Shown in pieces: positions 23,166-35,638 of a DNA stretch of 64,000 nt; position 1 is the first letter of the stretch, and every line of letters begins with the position of its first letter. A program made the position numbers and the translations under genes. A model generated the notes under the pieces. It ran no database searches. It was not told the DNA's origin and worked only from the letters and a program-made list of their open reading frames with translations. Location: contig NC_092575.1 of the NCBI RefSeq assembly GCF_037975245.1, positions 15,878,310 through 15,942,309 on the forward strand. Direction: 5' to 3'. The stretch is from Apostichopus japonicus (lineage: Eukaryota; Echinodermata; Holothuroidea; Aspidochirotida; Stichopodidae).

Positions 23166-23456
23166 GTAAGTACATTAATATGATTGGCCTGTTGTTACTC
23201 AATAATAAATCACTTTCAAGTAATTACTCAATTCGATGATAAAAATAATGACAAACAAGGCTGCAAGACATTTGAAATTCATGAAAATGAAACAAATTGA
23301 AAACCTCAAATAACTATGAAGTTGTTGATTTTCTAATGTCAGAAGTAAGATTGTTTGTAGATCTGATACCAAAGTGTTTCCTTGCAACTTGTTTAACTTT
23401 TCTGCAAAGCCAAATGATAAGTTCTTCTCTCTGTTGTATCATTACTTCTCTCTTAG

Positions 23457-23662
23457 CATATACATGCCCAACTGGCTTGATCTATGATCCATGTGGCTCC
23501 CCATGCCCAGCCTCTTGTGCCAATAGGGACGCAGCTACGAACTGCTTAGTAGACGGATGTGTAGAGACATGCAGATGTCCTGATGGATTCCTTCTGGACA
23601 ACGACCAGTGTATTGGAGCATTCGACTGTGGCTGTGTTTTACCGAATGGAGAATATCTCTCA
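23457..23662 (+). CDS. M5 exon E: TIL domain
   Basis: 206 nt, PYTCPTGLIYDPC to NGEYLS. Diverges from M1 and M3 E and moves toward the M6-M10 type (ETCRCPDGFLLDNDQC). Donor gtgagt. Confidence 0.93.
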
Positions 23663-24180
23663 GTGAGTATTACATAGCATGTCAGCTGGTAGTTAAACCA
23701 GCTGGCAGTTAAACCGTTTATCTAACTTCATGGTTTTTTCTCTGTTGCTTTAAGTTGCGATACTCCACATAAAAATGTTGTTTACAGACTTCGAGACAAA
23801 GAGTGTGTCACCAAGCACCTCAACCAAACCATGGTTGGAACTGGCGTCATGAAGATTAATTTGGTTTTCCTTTTCCCAAGATAGTACCTTTAGACTTGGT
23901 CTGCCTGACTTGATATGGAATAGAAGTCATTAAAACACCCTCACAGAACTCCCTTCCCTCCCACCCTCCTCCCTTCCCCCCCCCAAAAAAAATCATGGAC
24001 CCTCTAGAGGTCCACGGTTCGCAGGTTGAGAAAAATGTCTTAAGAGAGTTACTGGAGTGAGATTAACAAGTCTCTACAGTAGAGAAGAAGTGGAATGTAA
24101 TATAATTAATTAATATTTACTTAATATTAATTTATAAACTGTGCTAAACGGCAATTATATCATTTGCCTTTTACCACTAG

Positions 24181-24364
24181 TCTGGCGATGAGTACACTAA
24201 CAGTGACTGCTCCCAGACATGCAGCTGTACCAACGGGAACCTGGAATGTTCGGCCTTCAACTGTGCGGACGTGAACTCTATCTGTGATGTCAAGAATGAT
24301 ATACGGGGCTGTTACTGCCAACCAGGATACGAGATAGAACCCATCACTGGATACTGTGAACAAG
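24181..24364 (+). CDS. M5 exon F: TILa/EGF-like, long form
   Basis: 184 nt, 61 codons, the longest F exon: SGDEYTNSDCSQTCSC to GYCEQ, with the insertion EIEPIT before the last cysteine. Donor gtcaat is poor and is followed by (AATT)n; the phase agrees with all other modules. Confidence 0.88.
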
Positions 24365-25027
24365 GTCAATTAATTAATTAATTAATCTTAAATCTGGAGA
24401 TAAATCAGTCTATTAGCTAAAACTGTGAGCTAGGCAAAACAAATGCGTGAGGCTATATATATATATACTTGAAGCTGGGAGAGGCACAGTTACTGTAATA
24501 TCATGAAATAAACATCTCTGTACATTACTTGTGGATTGCTGCATAATAATAAACAAATGGTTATATTACCTTTTCTTAGTAAAAGACAGAAGTTTCCAGC
24601 TGTTTTTCATTATGTAATCCTGAGTTTATTTGTTCTTGCTAAAAGGGTAGGTTGCTTAAAGTGGTCGCTAAAAGAGCTAGGTAATGTAGAGACCTGGGGT
24701 AGATTGCATAATCATGCAATTATTTGATGTTGTTTAACCTCTGTTGGGATCTGTCATCTTACCTAAGATATTAAAGAGTTTTGAGGGATCCCATACCCCT
24801 TGTAATTAGCTGTGATCAAATGTTTGATCTAACTAGTAGAGACACCACCCATTCCCTTCCCCCCTACCTGAAATTGTCCCCCGCCGCCTCCAGTTCATGT
24901 GCTATTTGTTGTTGGGAACAGAAGGAGATCATTTCTCTATGGTTTGGAGTAGTGTCAGCCATTTCATAACCAGCTATTAACCAATAAATAAAAGTGAAAA
25001 TATGAATCCATTTCTCGTTGTTAACAG

Positions 25028-25356
25028 AGAGAGGTATCTGTAAGGTATGGGGTGACCCTCACTACATCACCTTTGACAACCTGGCGTACAACTTCCAGGG
25101 TGACTGCGAGTACACTCTAGTCGAAGACTGCGACAATTCCTCGTCGTCATCGACTCCAGACTTCAGAGTAGTCGGAAATAACAACAAGATGGTATGGTCG
25201 GATAGGTTCTCGTACGTGCGAGAGGTTTACCTGTTCTACCAGGGCATCACGTACGAGTTGAGGCAGAGCAAGAAGGTGTACATAGATGGTGAGGAGATCA
25301 CCTTACCATACAACGGCATCGAAGGAGTGTCAATCTACCTACAGTATCCAAATGTG
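25028..25356 (+). CDS. M6 exon A: vWD with GDPH, longest A exon
   Basis: 329 nt. ERGICKVWGDPHYITFDNL; the first residue pair is ER rather than AP or DS. After LVEDC a serine run (DNSSSSSTPDF) with a sequon lengthens the loop. KKVYIDGEEITLPYNG resembles subtype X in this stretch only. Acceptor aacag, donor gtgagt. Confidence 0.95.
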
Positions 25357-25913
25357 GTGAGTATTAGCTGTCAATAAGGAACATTTTGTCATAGTCATTC
25401 AATTAATGTGTACCTCTTTGGTTTAAAGGATTCTTCAACTTACTTAGTTCAAAACAGAATTTAGGGTTTCTGATGACATGGCTGGTTTATCCTCATTTAT
25501 TGTTTTATCCTCATTTATTGATATGATTTTATGTAAATGTAATAGTAATCATATATAAAATTTTATTGTTATTCATTACATATAATGTTACAATAATTAT
25601 TCATATAATGATAATGCAATGTTTATTCATAAGATATAAGTGAATAAAAATTATACATGTAATGTAATAATAGTTATTCATACAATTTAATGTGGAAAAT
25701 CAAATAAATCAAATCAAATGTAATAACCATTCCTTGTGCTATCAATATTTCCTTGCTTCCTCAAGATTTTCCTGGGTTCCTCAGTATTTTTCCTGGGACC
25801 CCTAGTTGACCTCTTGCCTCATAGCTGTAGCCCCTGATGACCCCTCTGCTACCAGGCCTGATGATACCAATTGATCAATATTACCATGTTCTGTAATTGT
25901 CAATTTGTAACAG

Positions 25914-26069
25914 GTACTTCTGACTGATTTCAAACTGGTACTGGCATTTGATGGAGACCAAACAACAGACATTCTTCTGCCATTCAACCTACAAGATAAA
26001 GTCTGTGGTATGTGTGGTGACTTTGATGGTGACGACAGTAATGAGTTTACACTCCCTGATGGTACAGAG
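25914..26069 (+). CDS. M6 exon B: vWD end with CGMCG
   Basis: 156 nt, VLLTDFKLVLAFDGDQ to LPDGTE. The only module with CGMCG instead of CGLCG; both cysteines remain. Calcium-type loop DFDGDDSNEF. Donor gtgagt. Confidence 0.94.
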
Positions 26070-26429
26070 GTGAGTAACTGTTGATATAATTAAAACCAGA
26101 ATGTATGCCCCCCCATTTTCTTAAATACATTTGCATACCACAATATTACTTCAAAACTTTCAGCTGTTTTAATTACCACAACAGAGCCCCCATCATTCTG
26201 GACAGTTTATAATATCCTCATTTTCAAAGAATTTAAACAATTGAAAAAGAAGTTACATTTTGTAGAATCCTTTATCTTGAAAAGTGTTTCAATTATCATG
26301 CATTTTATTTTTAACAATTTTCATCAATTCCTCTATTTTTCTTTTTCTCTTAATTATTTGTAATAGATTGATTTTGTTCTATTTATTGTTTACTTTATAT
26401 GATGTTGTTATTGTTATTTGTACTCTCAG

Positions 26430-26577
26430 ACTACCTTTGTAGATGAATTTGGAGATAGTTGGACTACTGGATTCAGAGAGTGTCTGCCTCCTCCGCCACC
26501 CGTAGACCCTTGCGAGGATGGATCACCAGAATTTATCCAAGCTGAAATACTCTGCGAGATAATTCTGGACGAATACG
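26430..26577 (+). CDS. M6 exon C: vWD-C8 linker
   Basis: 148 nt, TTFVDEFGDSWTTGFREC to ILDEYG, with a proline run PPPPPVDPC. Start of the form shared by M6-M10. Donor gtgagc. Confidence 0.93.
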
Positions 26578-26662
26578 GTGAGCTTTTGTCTTTCACTTGA
26601 TTTGCATATATTACAGTGATATCTAGGAATAACAGTTTATACTACACATAACAAATAATTCA

Positions 26663-26690
26663 ACTCAGTTCAATTCAATTCAATTCTAAT
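26663..26690. repeat. (AATTC)n tract
   Basis: caactcagttcaattcaattcaattc: the reverse complement of the pentamer at 2491-2515, consistent with the same kind of retroposon tail in the opposite orientation. The next 200 bp in this intron are AT-rich with nothing else recognised. Confidence 0.5.
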
Positions 26691-27229
26691 TATATCTCAT
26701 ATGTAAATAACTCGTTGACAAAGTAGTTGTAACAACGTTAATTAATATTACATATGATGGACACTAGAAGATACAATACTGTTAATCAAAGCTAGTGATT
26801 GTGAAACAAGAAAAGAAACAGATAAATAAAGGAAGATGGGGAGAGGGGGGGGATGGTTGGAGATAAAGAAACCAAAAGTAAAGTAGCAAAGTAAAAATGC
26901 TACAATTTGGAAGATGTACCACATGTATTACAATGATGAATTAATTCCAATACAACTAAATATCAAAAATGATTATGATAACAGTCAGAATCTGTTGATG
27001 ATATGTCACTTTCGGTCCATGAGAAATGCTCTCTCCAAATAAGAAGGTTGTTTTTTTAACTTTATGAGTTGTAAGATACTACAAAGAAAACATAATTAGG
27101 ACTCTATGATTTAACCCTGAGCATCATTAACCATCACATATGCAGCAGGTTCAAGAAAGTTTAATAATTGGACGACAGTACATTATGAAGTGATTTCTAT
27201 TAAGGATGAAATGTTGACAGCATATAGCA

Positions 27230-27462
27230 ATGCATGAATGGCCGGCGCCTTTCAACCATAACGTCCCGAGTTCGAGTCACTCCAAGATTAATGTATGTCA
27301 TCCAGTTACAGAGTTTTGGACAATTGACAATTCATAATCATGGACGTTAAATATTAATGTAAGAGACTGACTTTGGTCAGCTTGTGGCTTTGATATGCCA
27401 ATGATGGCTTCTTCGCGAGTTCCTGCTTGTAGGAGGATCTAAAATACATACATGCATACATG
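27230..27462 (+). repeat. SINE-like element, longest copy
   Basis: About 230 bp with a B-box-like gagttcgagtcactcc at 27269, then body blocks gacaattcataatcatggac and gatggcttcttcgcgagttc, ending in a (CATA)n tail. Two other copies lie at 52376-52556 and 48971-49070. It sits in the M6 C/D intron. Family name not known to me. Confidence 0.7.
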
Positions 27463-27566
27463 AATTGTGACCCACAGATATCCAGCTTCCATTCATTGCT
27501 ATGCCATTGGTGGTCTCAAATCAATTCTTTTCATACTATTTTATAAATTTGTTGTTCTTTCTTCAG

Positions 27567-27749
27567 GTCCATTCAGTGACTGTCATGAATCAGTAGATCC
27601 CTCTACGTTCTACTCCTCCTGTATCTATGACCTCTGCTCCACTCTGCCCGATGACGGTAACCTCTGCAATAACTTGGAAGGCTATGCCGGCCTATGCAGG
27701 GAGAGGGGTACCCCACCCGATGACTGGAGAGAACTCGTTCCTCAGTGTC
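27567..27749 (+). CDS. M6 exon D: C8 domain
   Basis: 183 nt, GPFSDCHESVDPSTFYSSC to ELVPQC. Six C8 cysteines; LCSTLPDDGNLC. Acceptor cttcag, donor gtaagg. Confidence 0.94.
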
Positions 27750-28444
27750 GTAAGGAAACTACCGATTAAATATTGTCATTAATTGTCAAAAATGACACAG
27801 AGAAAAAATGACTCTATTATCTTAATATGTGGCATGAAGTCTGTGGTTGATCTCATCACAGTGAAAATTGGTTATTTCAGGATTGATTACTTATTAACTT
27901 TTAGTATTGAGAAATATTAAAAAGTAGAATATGCATATGTTAGAAAAATTTAAACGACAAAGTATATATATTTAAATCATTTCATTAAAATGTTCTTGTT
28001 TCATACAAATATTAGAAAATGGCAATAGCTCTCCAAATAGCTTTAAATCAGTCACAAACTTGTTGTCTTGACAACTTGAAAGGATGACAATTTAAATTAT
28101 CTGCCAAAGGTAGAGGTTCCCTATTAATTTTCTACAACAGCCAGACATTAGTTAGAGCAAATGCCCAGACAGAATCAAATTTGACTATACCTAGGTTGAG
28201 TGGTATGCCGGTTAGACCAGTATGGTACTCAAGTCTAAGGTCTACATACTTAGCCAATTTCTTTCACAAGCCAGTAGATTGAATTATTTTGCCGACTGGA
28301 TTTGGCCTGCCGGCCTATTATTAATAACATTGGTCTAAGGAATTACAACTGGTTATCTTACCTTACAGTGAAATATTCATGGTATTATGCAACTAACCTA
28401 TTATAATCGTTAAGATATGCCTCTTCCATGTTCTCTAATTACAG

Positions 28445-28650
28445 CCATGGTTTGTCCACCTGATACGGTGTACGATATTTGTGGTCCAGCTTGCCCGGCG
28501 ACCTGCGTAGACCGACAAGGAGTCAATGACTGTCCTACCCATCACTGTATAGAAACTTGCAGGTGTCCAGAGGGCCAGGTTTTGGATGGTACAGAGTGTG
28601 TTAGCACTTACCAGTGTGGATGCAATATGCCCAGCGGCAGATACCTCTCT
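28445..28650 (+). CDS. M6 exon E: TIL domain
   Basis: 206 nt, PMVCPPDTVYDIC to SGRYLS. The same protein motifs as M7 E but with many synonymous differences, so it stays outside the homogenised M7-M10 group. Donor gtaagt. Confidence 0.93.
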
Positions 28651-29165
28651 GTAAGTTATGACCATCCAATTTCTTGCTAAGTTCGCTTTTATACCTACCC
28701 TAGAAATACCAGCCAATTCTCAGTTATGGAAAACCATAAAAGGTTCTAAAAATATGTAAAATATTTGGACTAAGATGGTACTGAGGCAACTTAAATTCAA
28801 GTTAAGCCAGATACTTTGTTTTTGTCCTTGAAGATGTTGACATAGCAGATCAACAAACAAGTTGATAGTCTCAATTTTTAGTAAATCATGAACAAGTTAT
28901 GATGGCCATGGTGTAAGACCTCTCTTAATCTACCAGACATAGAGAACAAGCATAGCACGTTATTTGTCTCTAGTGTGGGTACTAAATTTTGGCTATGAAG
29001 CAGCATTGCTATACTGAAAAGGGTCCCAAAACGGTTTGAAAACTGTAATAAACTTGATAGCAGATATTTCACCAATTATTGTAACATAAAAGATGAAGAA
29101 CATCATCTTTTAATGTTTTTTTGTTGGATTTTCATTACTTTTACATTATTTTCCATCTGTTCCAG

Positions 29166-29343
29166 CCTGGTGAAGTATTCGTTCCTGAAGATTGCAGCCA
29201 GGATTGTACCTGCACAGACGGAGAGTTGGTTTGCGTGAACAGAACTTGTCATGAAGATGCTACCTGTAAAATCATGGAAGGTCATAGGTCATGCATATGT
29301 AATGAAGGGCTCGACGGTGACGGCTATGAGAATTGTGAACGAG
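29166..29343 (+). CDS. M6 exon F: TILa/EGF-like
   Basis: 178 nt, PGEVFVPEDCSQDCTC to ENCER. Sequon VNRTC. First of the 178-nt F exons (one residue longer than most of M0-M4). Donor gtatta is weak; phase 1 fits. Confidence 0.88.
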
Positions 29344-29915
29344 GTATTAGTTCTAAGTTTCAATATTCCTCGATGAGGTTAACCAGTGTCTAACCAATAA
29401 TCAGTTTGACTTTCATGATCTGGCAATCTTGGTATCATCAGTTGATATTATGTAATTTCAGGATATTGATAAGTTGTTGATGATTAATAAACACTTGAAA
29501 ATTATAATTATTATGAAACCTTTCTCGTGAAATTAACTTTCTCATCATGACAGTATTTCATAGGGTTAGATTATTCAAATGAGTATGCATATGTTAAGAT
29601 TGGAGTAACTGCACTTGCATCTTTGCTACAATTTATTCCAATGTTGATTGGAATTATAATTTCTTTCTTAATAGTTGCCTTACTTGCTGTATGCATAAAG
29701 TAGGAAGAGAGGAAATTACCTTAAAAAAAATTTCAACTAGTTTAAAAGATGATTATATTCCTCTTTTGTATTTGTTCTAAAATGTAAAAATGAATAGATC
29801 AAGGATTCATTAATATTGCCTCGGTCAGTTAATAATTAAAGCCATCACTTAACAGTCTAGTCACTGCATCACTGCATTTATATTTTTAATTTATTTCCCC
29901 CTAATTTCTTATTAG

Positions 29916-30238
29916 CTCCTGGTATCTGCAACATCTGGGGAGATCCTCACTACATGACCTTTGACCAACGTCAGTATAGCTTCCAGGGCGATTGCGATTA
30001 CACCCTGGTGAGAGATTGCGATAATTCAACCACCACTCCATCCTTCCAGCTGGTAGGAGAAAACTATCTTCGAAACCCCTCGGACAGAGTCTCTTATCTC
30101 AAGACCTTGAGACTTCTGTTCGGTGGAGATGAGTTTACTCTGGGATACAAGGGCAGTGTGTACATCAATGGTATCAGAATTACCCTACCATACATTGGTA
30201 TTGATGGAGTCACCATATACCAGTCCTATCCATATATT
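29916..30238 (+). CDS. M7 exon A: vWD with GDPH
   Basis: 323 nt. APGICNIWGDPHYMTFDQRQ, FQGDCDYTLVRDC, sequon DNSTT. Centre reads LRLLFGGDEFTLGYKGSVYING, a form not seen in M1-M5. Acceptor attag, donor gtaagt, phase 0. Confidence 0.95.
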
Positions 30239-30720
30239 GTAAGTGTGCTTCATCTTATAAAGTAGTTGAAAAAAGAGGAGATTTTTGGGGGGTGTGGGTG
30301 ACTTTAAACAGAAAGGGACTGGGTACTCACTGGGCAGAGATAGATTTGTGAAATAAGAACATGAGAACATGAATCATAAGAAATTTAAGAATCATATCAG
30401 ACAAATTTAAACATGTAATATCATAATTCAATCAATCATCTCGTCATCTCTAACTGAAAAGCATGTCACATTTGATTCATCTCCTGAAGAGAGCCTGTTT
30501 ATATTCTTGCATTGTCGGACCATGGATAGGCTACTTGGCCTCTTTCATTCTAAAGTTTAAATGTGAATTTAACTTTATTTGGGTCTTTAGTTGAACCATT
30601 GGCATTCTTTCACTCTTAAGGTTCATAGTGAATTTTCCTTTATTTGGGTCTATAGTTATCTTCCATTTGATTTGTGTTAGGTTGGTTGATTTTTGAGATT
30701 ACTATGTATTTCTTTTTCAG

Positions 30721-30876
30721 GTGTTATACACTAACTTTGGTCTGACAGTGAGCTTTGATGGTCTGCATAACGGTGAGGTTACCGTCTCTGGATCACTCTG
30801 GAATACAACCTGTGGTCTCTGTGGAGACTTTGATGGAGACAGTACAAACGATTTCAGCTTGCCTGATGGCACCCAG
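30721..30876 (+). CDS. M7 exon B: vWD end
   Basis: 156 nt, VLYTNFGLTVSFDGLHN to LPDGTQ. Sequon WNTT just before CGLCGDFDGDSTNDF. The WN.TCGLCG form is shared with M8 and M9. Donor gtgagt. Confidence 0.94.
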
Positions 30877-31490
30877 GTGAGTTGAGTGGTCATCCTTAAA
30901 TTCCATGCTGTTTTCTTTTCTCCAATAATGGCATTCTGCAGACAAATGACAATGACAATGATCCTCTCTCATTGGTAATAATATTTATGGTCAACAACAG
31001 AGTTGCTAAATACTAGAAAACAGTCTGAAAATTTGTAGTGAATTCTTCAGTGAGTTGCTTAAAATTTGTTCGGTTTTCCAATGGATTGAGTTTGCAGTAA
31101 ACTATTGAATTTCAATCATTTATACTTTATCGAACAACCCACTACATCCCTTCCCAACCCTATCTTCTAACCATCTTGCTAGGTCAGTATTTGAAAGTTT
31201 AACATGTTGTTTCTTTAATATTTATAATGTAATCCTCTGTTTTGGGATTCAAAATGTACATTCTTCCAACAGTTTACATTTTTCAGTTACTATTCAATTT
31301 CCAGCCTCCATACCCTTCATCCAATGACCCCTTACACCATTCCGCAATAGCCCCCTCCCTCTCCTCCCATCCTTCTCCTCTCCATTTATTATCATCTGCA
31401 TGTTTCATTTTTTGCAGAGAATAAAGTCAACTTTTCATTATTAAATATTAAACTATTATCTTTGATTTCAAAATTTCATTGTCTTACTAG

Positions 31491-31638
31491 ACAACATTTG
31501 TGAGTGAATTTGGTGATAGCTGGCAAACAGGTAACAGAGAGTGCTCAGCACCTCCGGGACCTATCGACCCTTGCCAAGAAGAAGAAGCAGAATACGAACA
31601 AGCTCAACAACTCTGTGAAATCCTGATCAATCCCTTCG
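31491..31638 (+). CDS. M7 exon C: vWD-C8 linker
   Basis: 148 nt, TTFVSEFGDSWQTGNREC to LINPFG, acidic CQEEEAEYEQAQQLC. Acceptor actag, donor gtgagc. Confidence 0.93.
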
Positions 31639-32484
31639 GTGAGCTAACCTTGGTCAAGTTGTAATGCACATTATGGAAAATAAACAATCATTATTTGTTT
31701 TAAAGGCATGTTGAAATGGAAGGCATTATTAAACGTGGTTGGAGGCGTTGCAATAAATATGTTATGCCTTACGAAGGAAACTTTTTGTAGAGTTTATTTT
31801 GAACGTGAATGGCTGCCATCTGGATAAGAATCAGTAAACAGAATTATATTAAAGAGTGACTTAAAACAGGAATTTATATAGCGCCTAATATCCACATCAG
31901 TCCAAGCTATGTTCAGTGGTGAGTATTAAAGAGGCAAGAAACTGCAACTTGAGAACAGATATTTTGTCTGAAACATCCTTTAAAATTGGTGACATTTACC
32001 AGCTAGTTTTATGTCTATAGGAAGCATATTCCAAAGCTTCATGTGTTCTTTCCATTATGGTTTCCATATTGCATGAGTTGAATCACATGGGTCACCTTGG
32101 GTCACCAAAATTGTTGGTTTATGATTTTGTTCAATCTTGGAGGAAAGAAAAATTATGCCACGTCAGAACAAAGAAATGGTATAAAAGTATATAGGTTACC
32201 TGGCTGTATGTTCAGGGTAGAATTATAAAGGGATAAAGTATTAAATGTTTGACAAAACTGACCATTTTGACTGATTTTGTATGACTAACAATTTCAAGAT
32301 TAAGGACATAGAGTTCTATCCTAGGACTATAACCAATGATCACTGGTGGCAAAAAGATATTTTAGTTTGTTTATGCTTTTTATTGTTGGATTCTTTCTAA
32401 AAAAAGTTTCAGTATAGTTGTTTCTGTAATTTTTCACTTCAATTCAACATTTGAATTCACTTTTCTCATATTTTTTAAATCTAG

Positions 32485-32667
32485 GTCCATTCTCTGGATG
32501 CCAAGGCTTCGTTGATCCAGATGCTTTCTATTCCACCTGTGTCTATGACCTCTGTGAAACACTCCCAGAGGATGGAGACCTGTGTGACAGCCTACAGGAG
32601 TACGCACTGCTCTGTAGGAGGAGAGGCGGGCAGCCCGGCGACTGGAGAGCTCAGACACCTCAATGCC
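32485..32667 (+). CDS. M7 exon D: C8 domain
   Basis: 183 nt, GPFSGCQGFVDPDAFYSTC to AQTPQC; basic stretch CRRRGGQPGDWR. Acceptor tctag, donor gtaagt. Confidence 0.94.
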
Positions 32668-32928
32668 GTAAGTTACATCAGCAATTTTAAAGGAATTCAG
32701 TGACTTCAGTTTAAATCAGCTTCTAAAATCTCTCCGTGAATCAACATTTGCTACAATCTGTTGTTACTACCACTGTTGTATCATTGAAGGTGCTATAAGG
32801 TACCTGTAAATATCTACTGTCACTATTTAAGGCATTGTATAAACAATTGAATGGTAACAGGGTTAAAATGTGTTAAATCATTACATTTGCTTTATGCTTT
32901 TTACACCACTTTGTAATTTTTATTTTAG

Positions 32929-33134
32929 CTCTGACATGTCCTGATGGATATCTGTACGACTCTTGTGGACCGGCTTGTCCTGCAACCTGTGTGGACCGCC
33001 TGGGACCATCAGAATGTCCGGTCAGCCATTGTGTAGAGACCTGTAGATGTCCAGATGGTATGGTCCTGGATGGTGACCAGTGTGTCAGTACTTTCCAGTG
33101 CGGATGTAGTCTAGACAACGGACAATACCTATCT
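32929..33134 (+). CDS. M7 exon E: TIL domain, homogenised type
   Basis: 206 nt, PLTCPDGYLYDSC to NGQYLS. The last 146 nt (32989-33134) are roughly 95 percent identical by eye to the same part in M8-M10, including third codon positions. Donor gtaagt. Confidence 0.94.
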
Positions 33135-33403
33135 GTAAGTGAAAGATTTCATTCTTGATAATTTCCTTTTCGTATCTTTAATAGGTTAATAAAATAGAGA
33201 CTGAAAATCATAGAATTGTTGGCCTGCACATTGATAAAAGACTCTGTCTGGTTAAACATGCAGAAGTAAGATTGAGGTTTGCTGCAGAAAGAGGATTACG
33301 TCTGTAACTTATCCACAGAAATGTCACTCTTAATGTGGGAAGATGTCTTTCCAAACCTTGTTAATATCTGCATTTTTTATAGTAATATTTTACATTTCCT
33401 CAG

Positions 33404-33578
33404 CCTGGAGAAGTCTACACCTCTCCAGATTGCCTGGAGCAATGCTCTTGCATAGATGGTCAACTCATCTGCACATCCCAGGTTTGTGATGAGAATGCTG
33501 CCTGCGACACTAGAGATGGTGTTCGTTCTTGTCACTGTTTGGATGGTTACCAAGGAGACGGCATCTCATGCGAAAGAG
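33404..33578 (+). CDS. M7 exon F: TILa/EGF-like
   Basis: 175 nt, PGEVYTSPDCLEQCSC to ISCER. EGF-like end CHCLDGYQGDGISC. Donor gtaaac. Confidence 0.92.
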
Positions 33579-34346
33579 GTAAACTACAGAAAAATTCTTA
33601 CAGAGATGCTTTTAATTCCAAAATTTACTTTCTGTCAAAGCTTTGTCCATGATTTCTGATTTTCTATTCGTTTTCCTTTATTAAAGGTTTACAGTATTGT
33701 TCACAGCTTTAATAAATTAACATTTAGCGATGATTTCTTTTCTTTGAAGCTTTTCCAATTGTTGGAAACCAAAGGGCAATGTCATTAGGTGTAGTCAGTT
33801 TGTAGTAAATTAAATGTTCACAACAAGATCTTTTCTCTGAGGGTTGTGAACAAATGTAATGATTTGGTCGAGTATGTTGTCGTTTCAATAAAGTGACAAT
33901 AAATTTAAGAATGCTTTTCATAAAGTTGTTAAAGAATTTCAATAGGATTTTAGGTTTTCTGTTTTTAGCTTGTTTTCCATATGGTTGGAATGTATATCCA
34001 TCCTGTTCTTTATTTTTCTACTCAACCAACTAAAACATAAAACAACTAAAACATATGACATAAAACATATGACATTTGAAAAAGGAATTTATTAACTCGT
34101 AGTAGTATTATATAATCTATTCACGTATCGATCTCAGCATCATTTAGATATTATTACTGTATATTTAATCCTTACGTATATACTGTATTATATATAATTG
34201 TACATTTTTCTTTTCTTCCAGGGAGTCTCCTACCTTGTTAAGTCTCTTTAAGACTTTATAGGTGACTTCCTTTCCCATTGTACACAATTGGCGATAAAAC
34301 AAATTAATGATTGATAATGAATTATATGATATGTCTTCTGATACAG

Positions 34347-34660
34347 CTCCAGGTACCTGTACCGTCTGGGGAGATCCTCATTATTTGACCTTTGACAATG
34401 TCAAGTATAACTTCCAGGGAGACTGCGAGTACACCCTCATCGAGGACTGTGGGGGTAATTCCACCTTCAGACTCGTCAGCGATAACTATCTACCAAAGCC
34501 ATCGGTCCAATTCTCCGTGCTGAGGGAGCTCTTCTTGTTTTACGAGGGGAACGTTTTTGGTTTGGTTAAAGGTGGCGAGGTCTACATCAACAACGTCACG
34601 ATTACGTTACCTTACAACGGACCAGAAGGAGTCAAAATATACTTGCAACCGCCGAAAGTT
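34347..34660 (+). CDS. M8 exon A: vWD with GDPH
   Basis: 314 nt. APGTCTVWGDPHYLTFDNV, FQGDCEYTLIEDC, sequons NSTF and NVT. The frame stays open for some 270 nt past the end, but the donor gtgagt at 34661 and the phase 0 boundary of every other module fix the exon end. Acceptor atacag. Confidence 0.94.
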
Positions 34661-35482
34661 GTGAGTATATGTCATCAAGCATTTCAAACAGGAACCAGGG
34701 ATTTTTATCTCAATTTCCATAATTACAATGAGAGTATGTGCAAGAATGAGGACAGTACTATTAAACATGAACATGCACTGTATTCCAAGTGCAGAAATGG
34801 TTTCCAAAATAAGTGGCACTTTAAAAAAAGAAAGAGTTCAAGTGGGGCTTTTATTACCAAATATGGTAAAACTGTCGCCAGAGCAACAATGATTCAAAAT
34901 GTGGGTTTTCTATTGATATTTTTTAATATATGAAAGAGAGAAAAAACGTGTGAAGTAAAATTAAAGATATCAATGTTATTTTGTTGCATTAGATATTAAA
35001 TAATAATCAAAAGAAAAAAAACTGTTTGTGATATTGGAAATAAGGGAATTCAACCCACAGTCCTACATGTGGTTTAAGAGTTTACTTATTACCTAGTCCA
35101 CTGACAAACTAGGGTGAAAGATGAATTTGAATTAATACTGCTCTGGATCCTACATTGGCATTCACTAGCCTTGAGTTTAGTCAGTGCTTTACAATTACAA
35201 AGTAGTGGTAAAGTTGAAACTTGAATTTTGGTGTAATCATACTTCTGCATTGGCATGCACCAGGGGGGGTTTGTGAGAGGGTGTATTCTTTATCAAAACT
35301 CAACTAACTTGAAAAGGTGCCTGGTTATTTGTGCTCTACCCCTCCCCACCCCCCCTTCATACCCGAAGCTCAAAAGCAAATTCGTGCCTAATCAAACTGC
35401 AAAGAAGTACCATCCCTTGAGCTTGTTTTTTCAGTATTATATTGCAGAGTAATGCATTTGTTTTTCTCTATCCTCCTGTCAG

Positions 35483-35638
35483 GTTCTATGGACATCGTTT
35501 GGTCTGCTTGTGACCTACGACGGTAACAACGATGCAGAAATCCAACTCTCCTATGACTTCTGGAATAAAACATGTGGTCTTTGCGGTAATTTTGATGACG
35601 ACAACACCAATGACTTTACCCTTCCAGACGGATCACAA
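35483..35638 (+). CDS. M8 exon B: vWD end
   Basis: 156 nt, VLWTSFGLLVTYDGNND to LPDGSQ. Sequon WNKT; CGLCGNFDDDNTNDF. Nearly the same as M9 exon B in its first half. Donor gtaaga. Confidence 0.94.

Noticed and set aside
24365-24390. M5 exon F ending at a different donor
   Set aside because: gtcaat is weak, but no better GT in the right phase follows before the (AATT)n stop codons; the split Glu codon into M6 exon A fits.
32873-33118. Minus-strand open frames opposite TIL and C8 exons
   Set aside because: They recur opposite nearly every E and D exon because the paralogous exons are similar; they are mirror shadows, with no start context or domain.
34661-34933. Open frame continuing about 270 nt past M8 exon A
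   Set aside because: A good gtgagt donor at 34661 and the phase 0 border of all other modules place the exon end there; the continuation has no domain similarity and is low-complexity.
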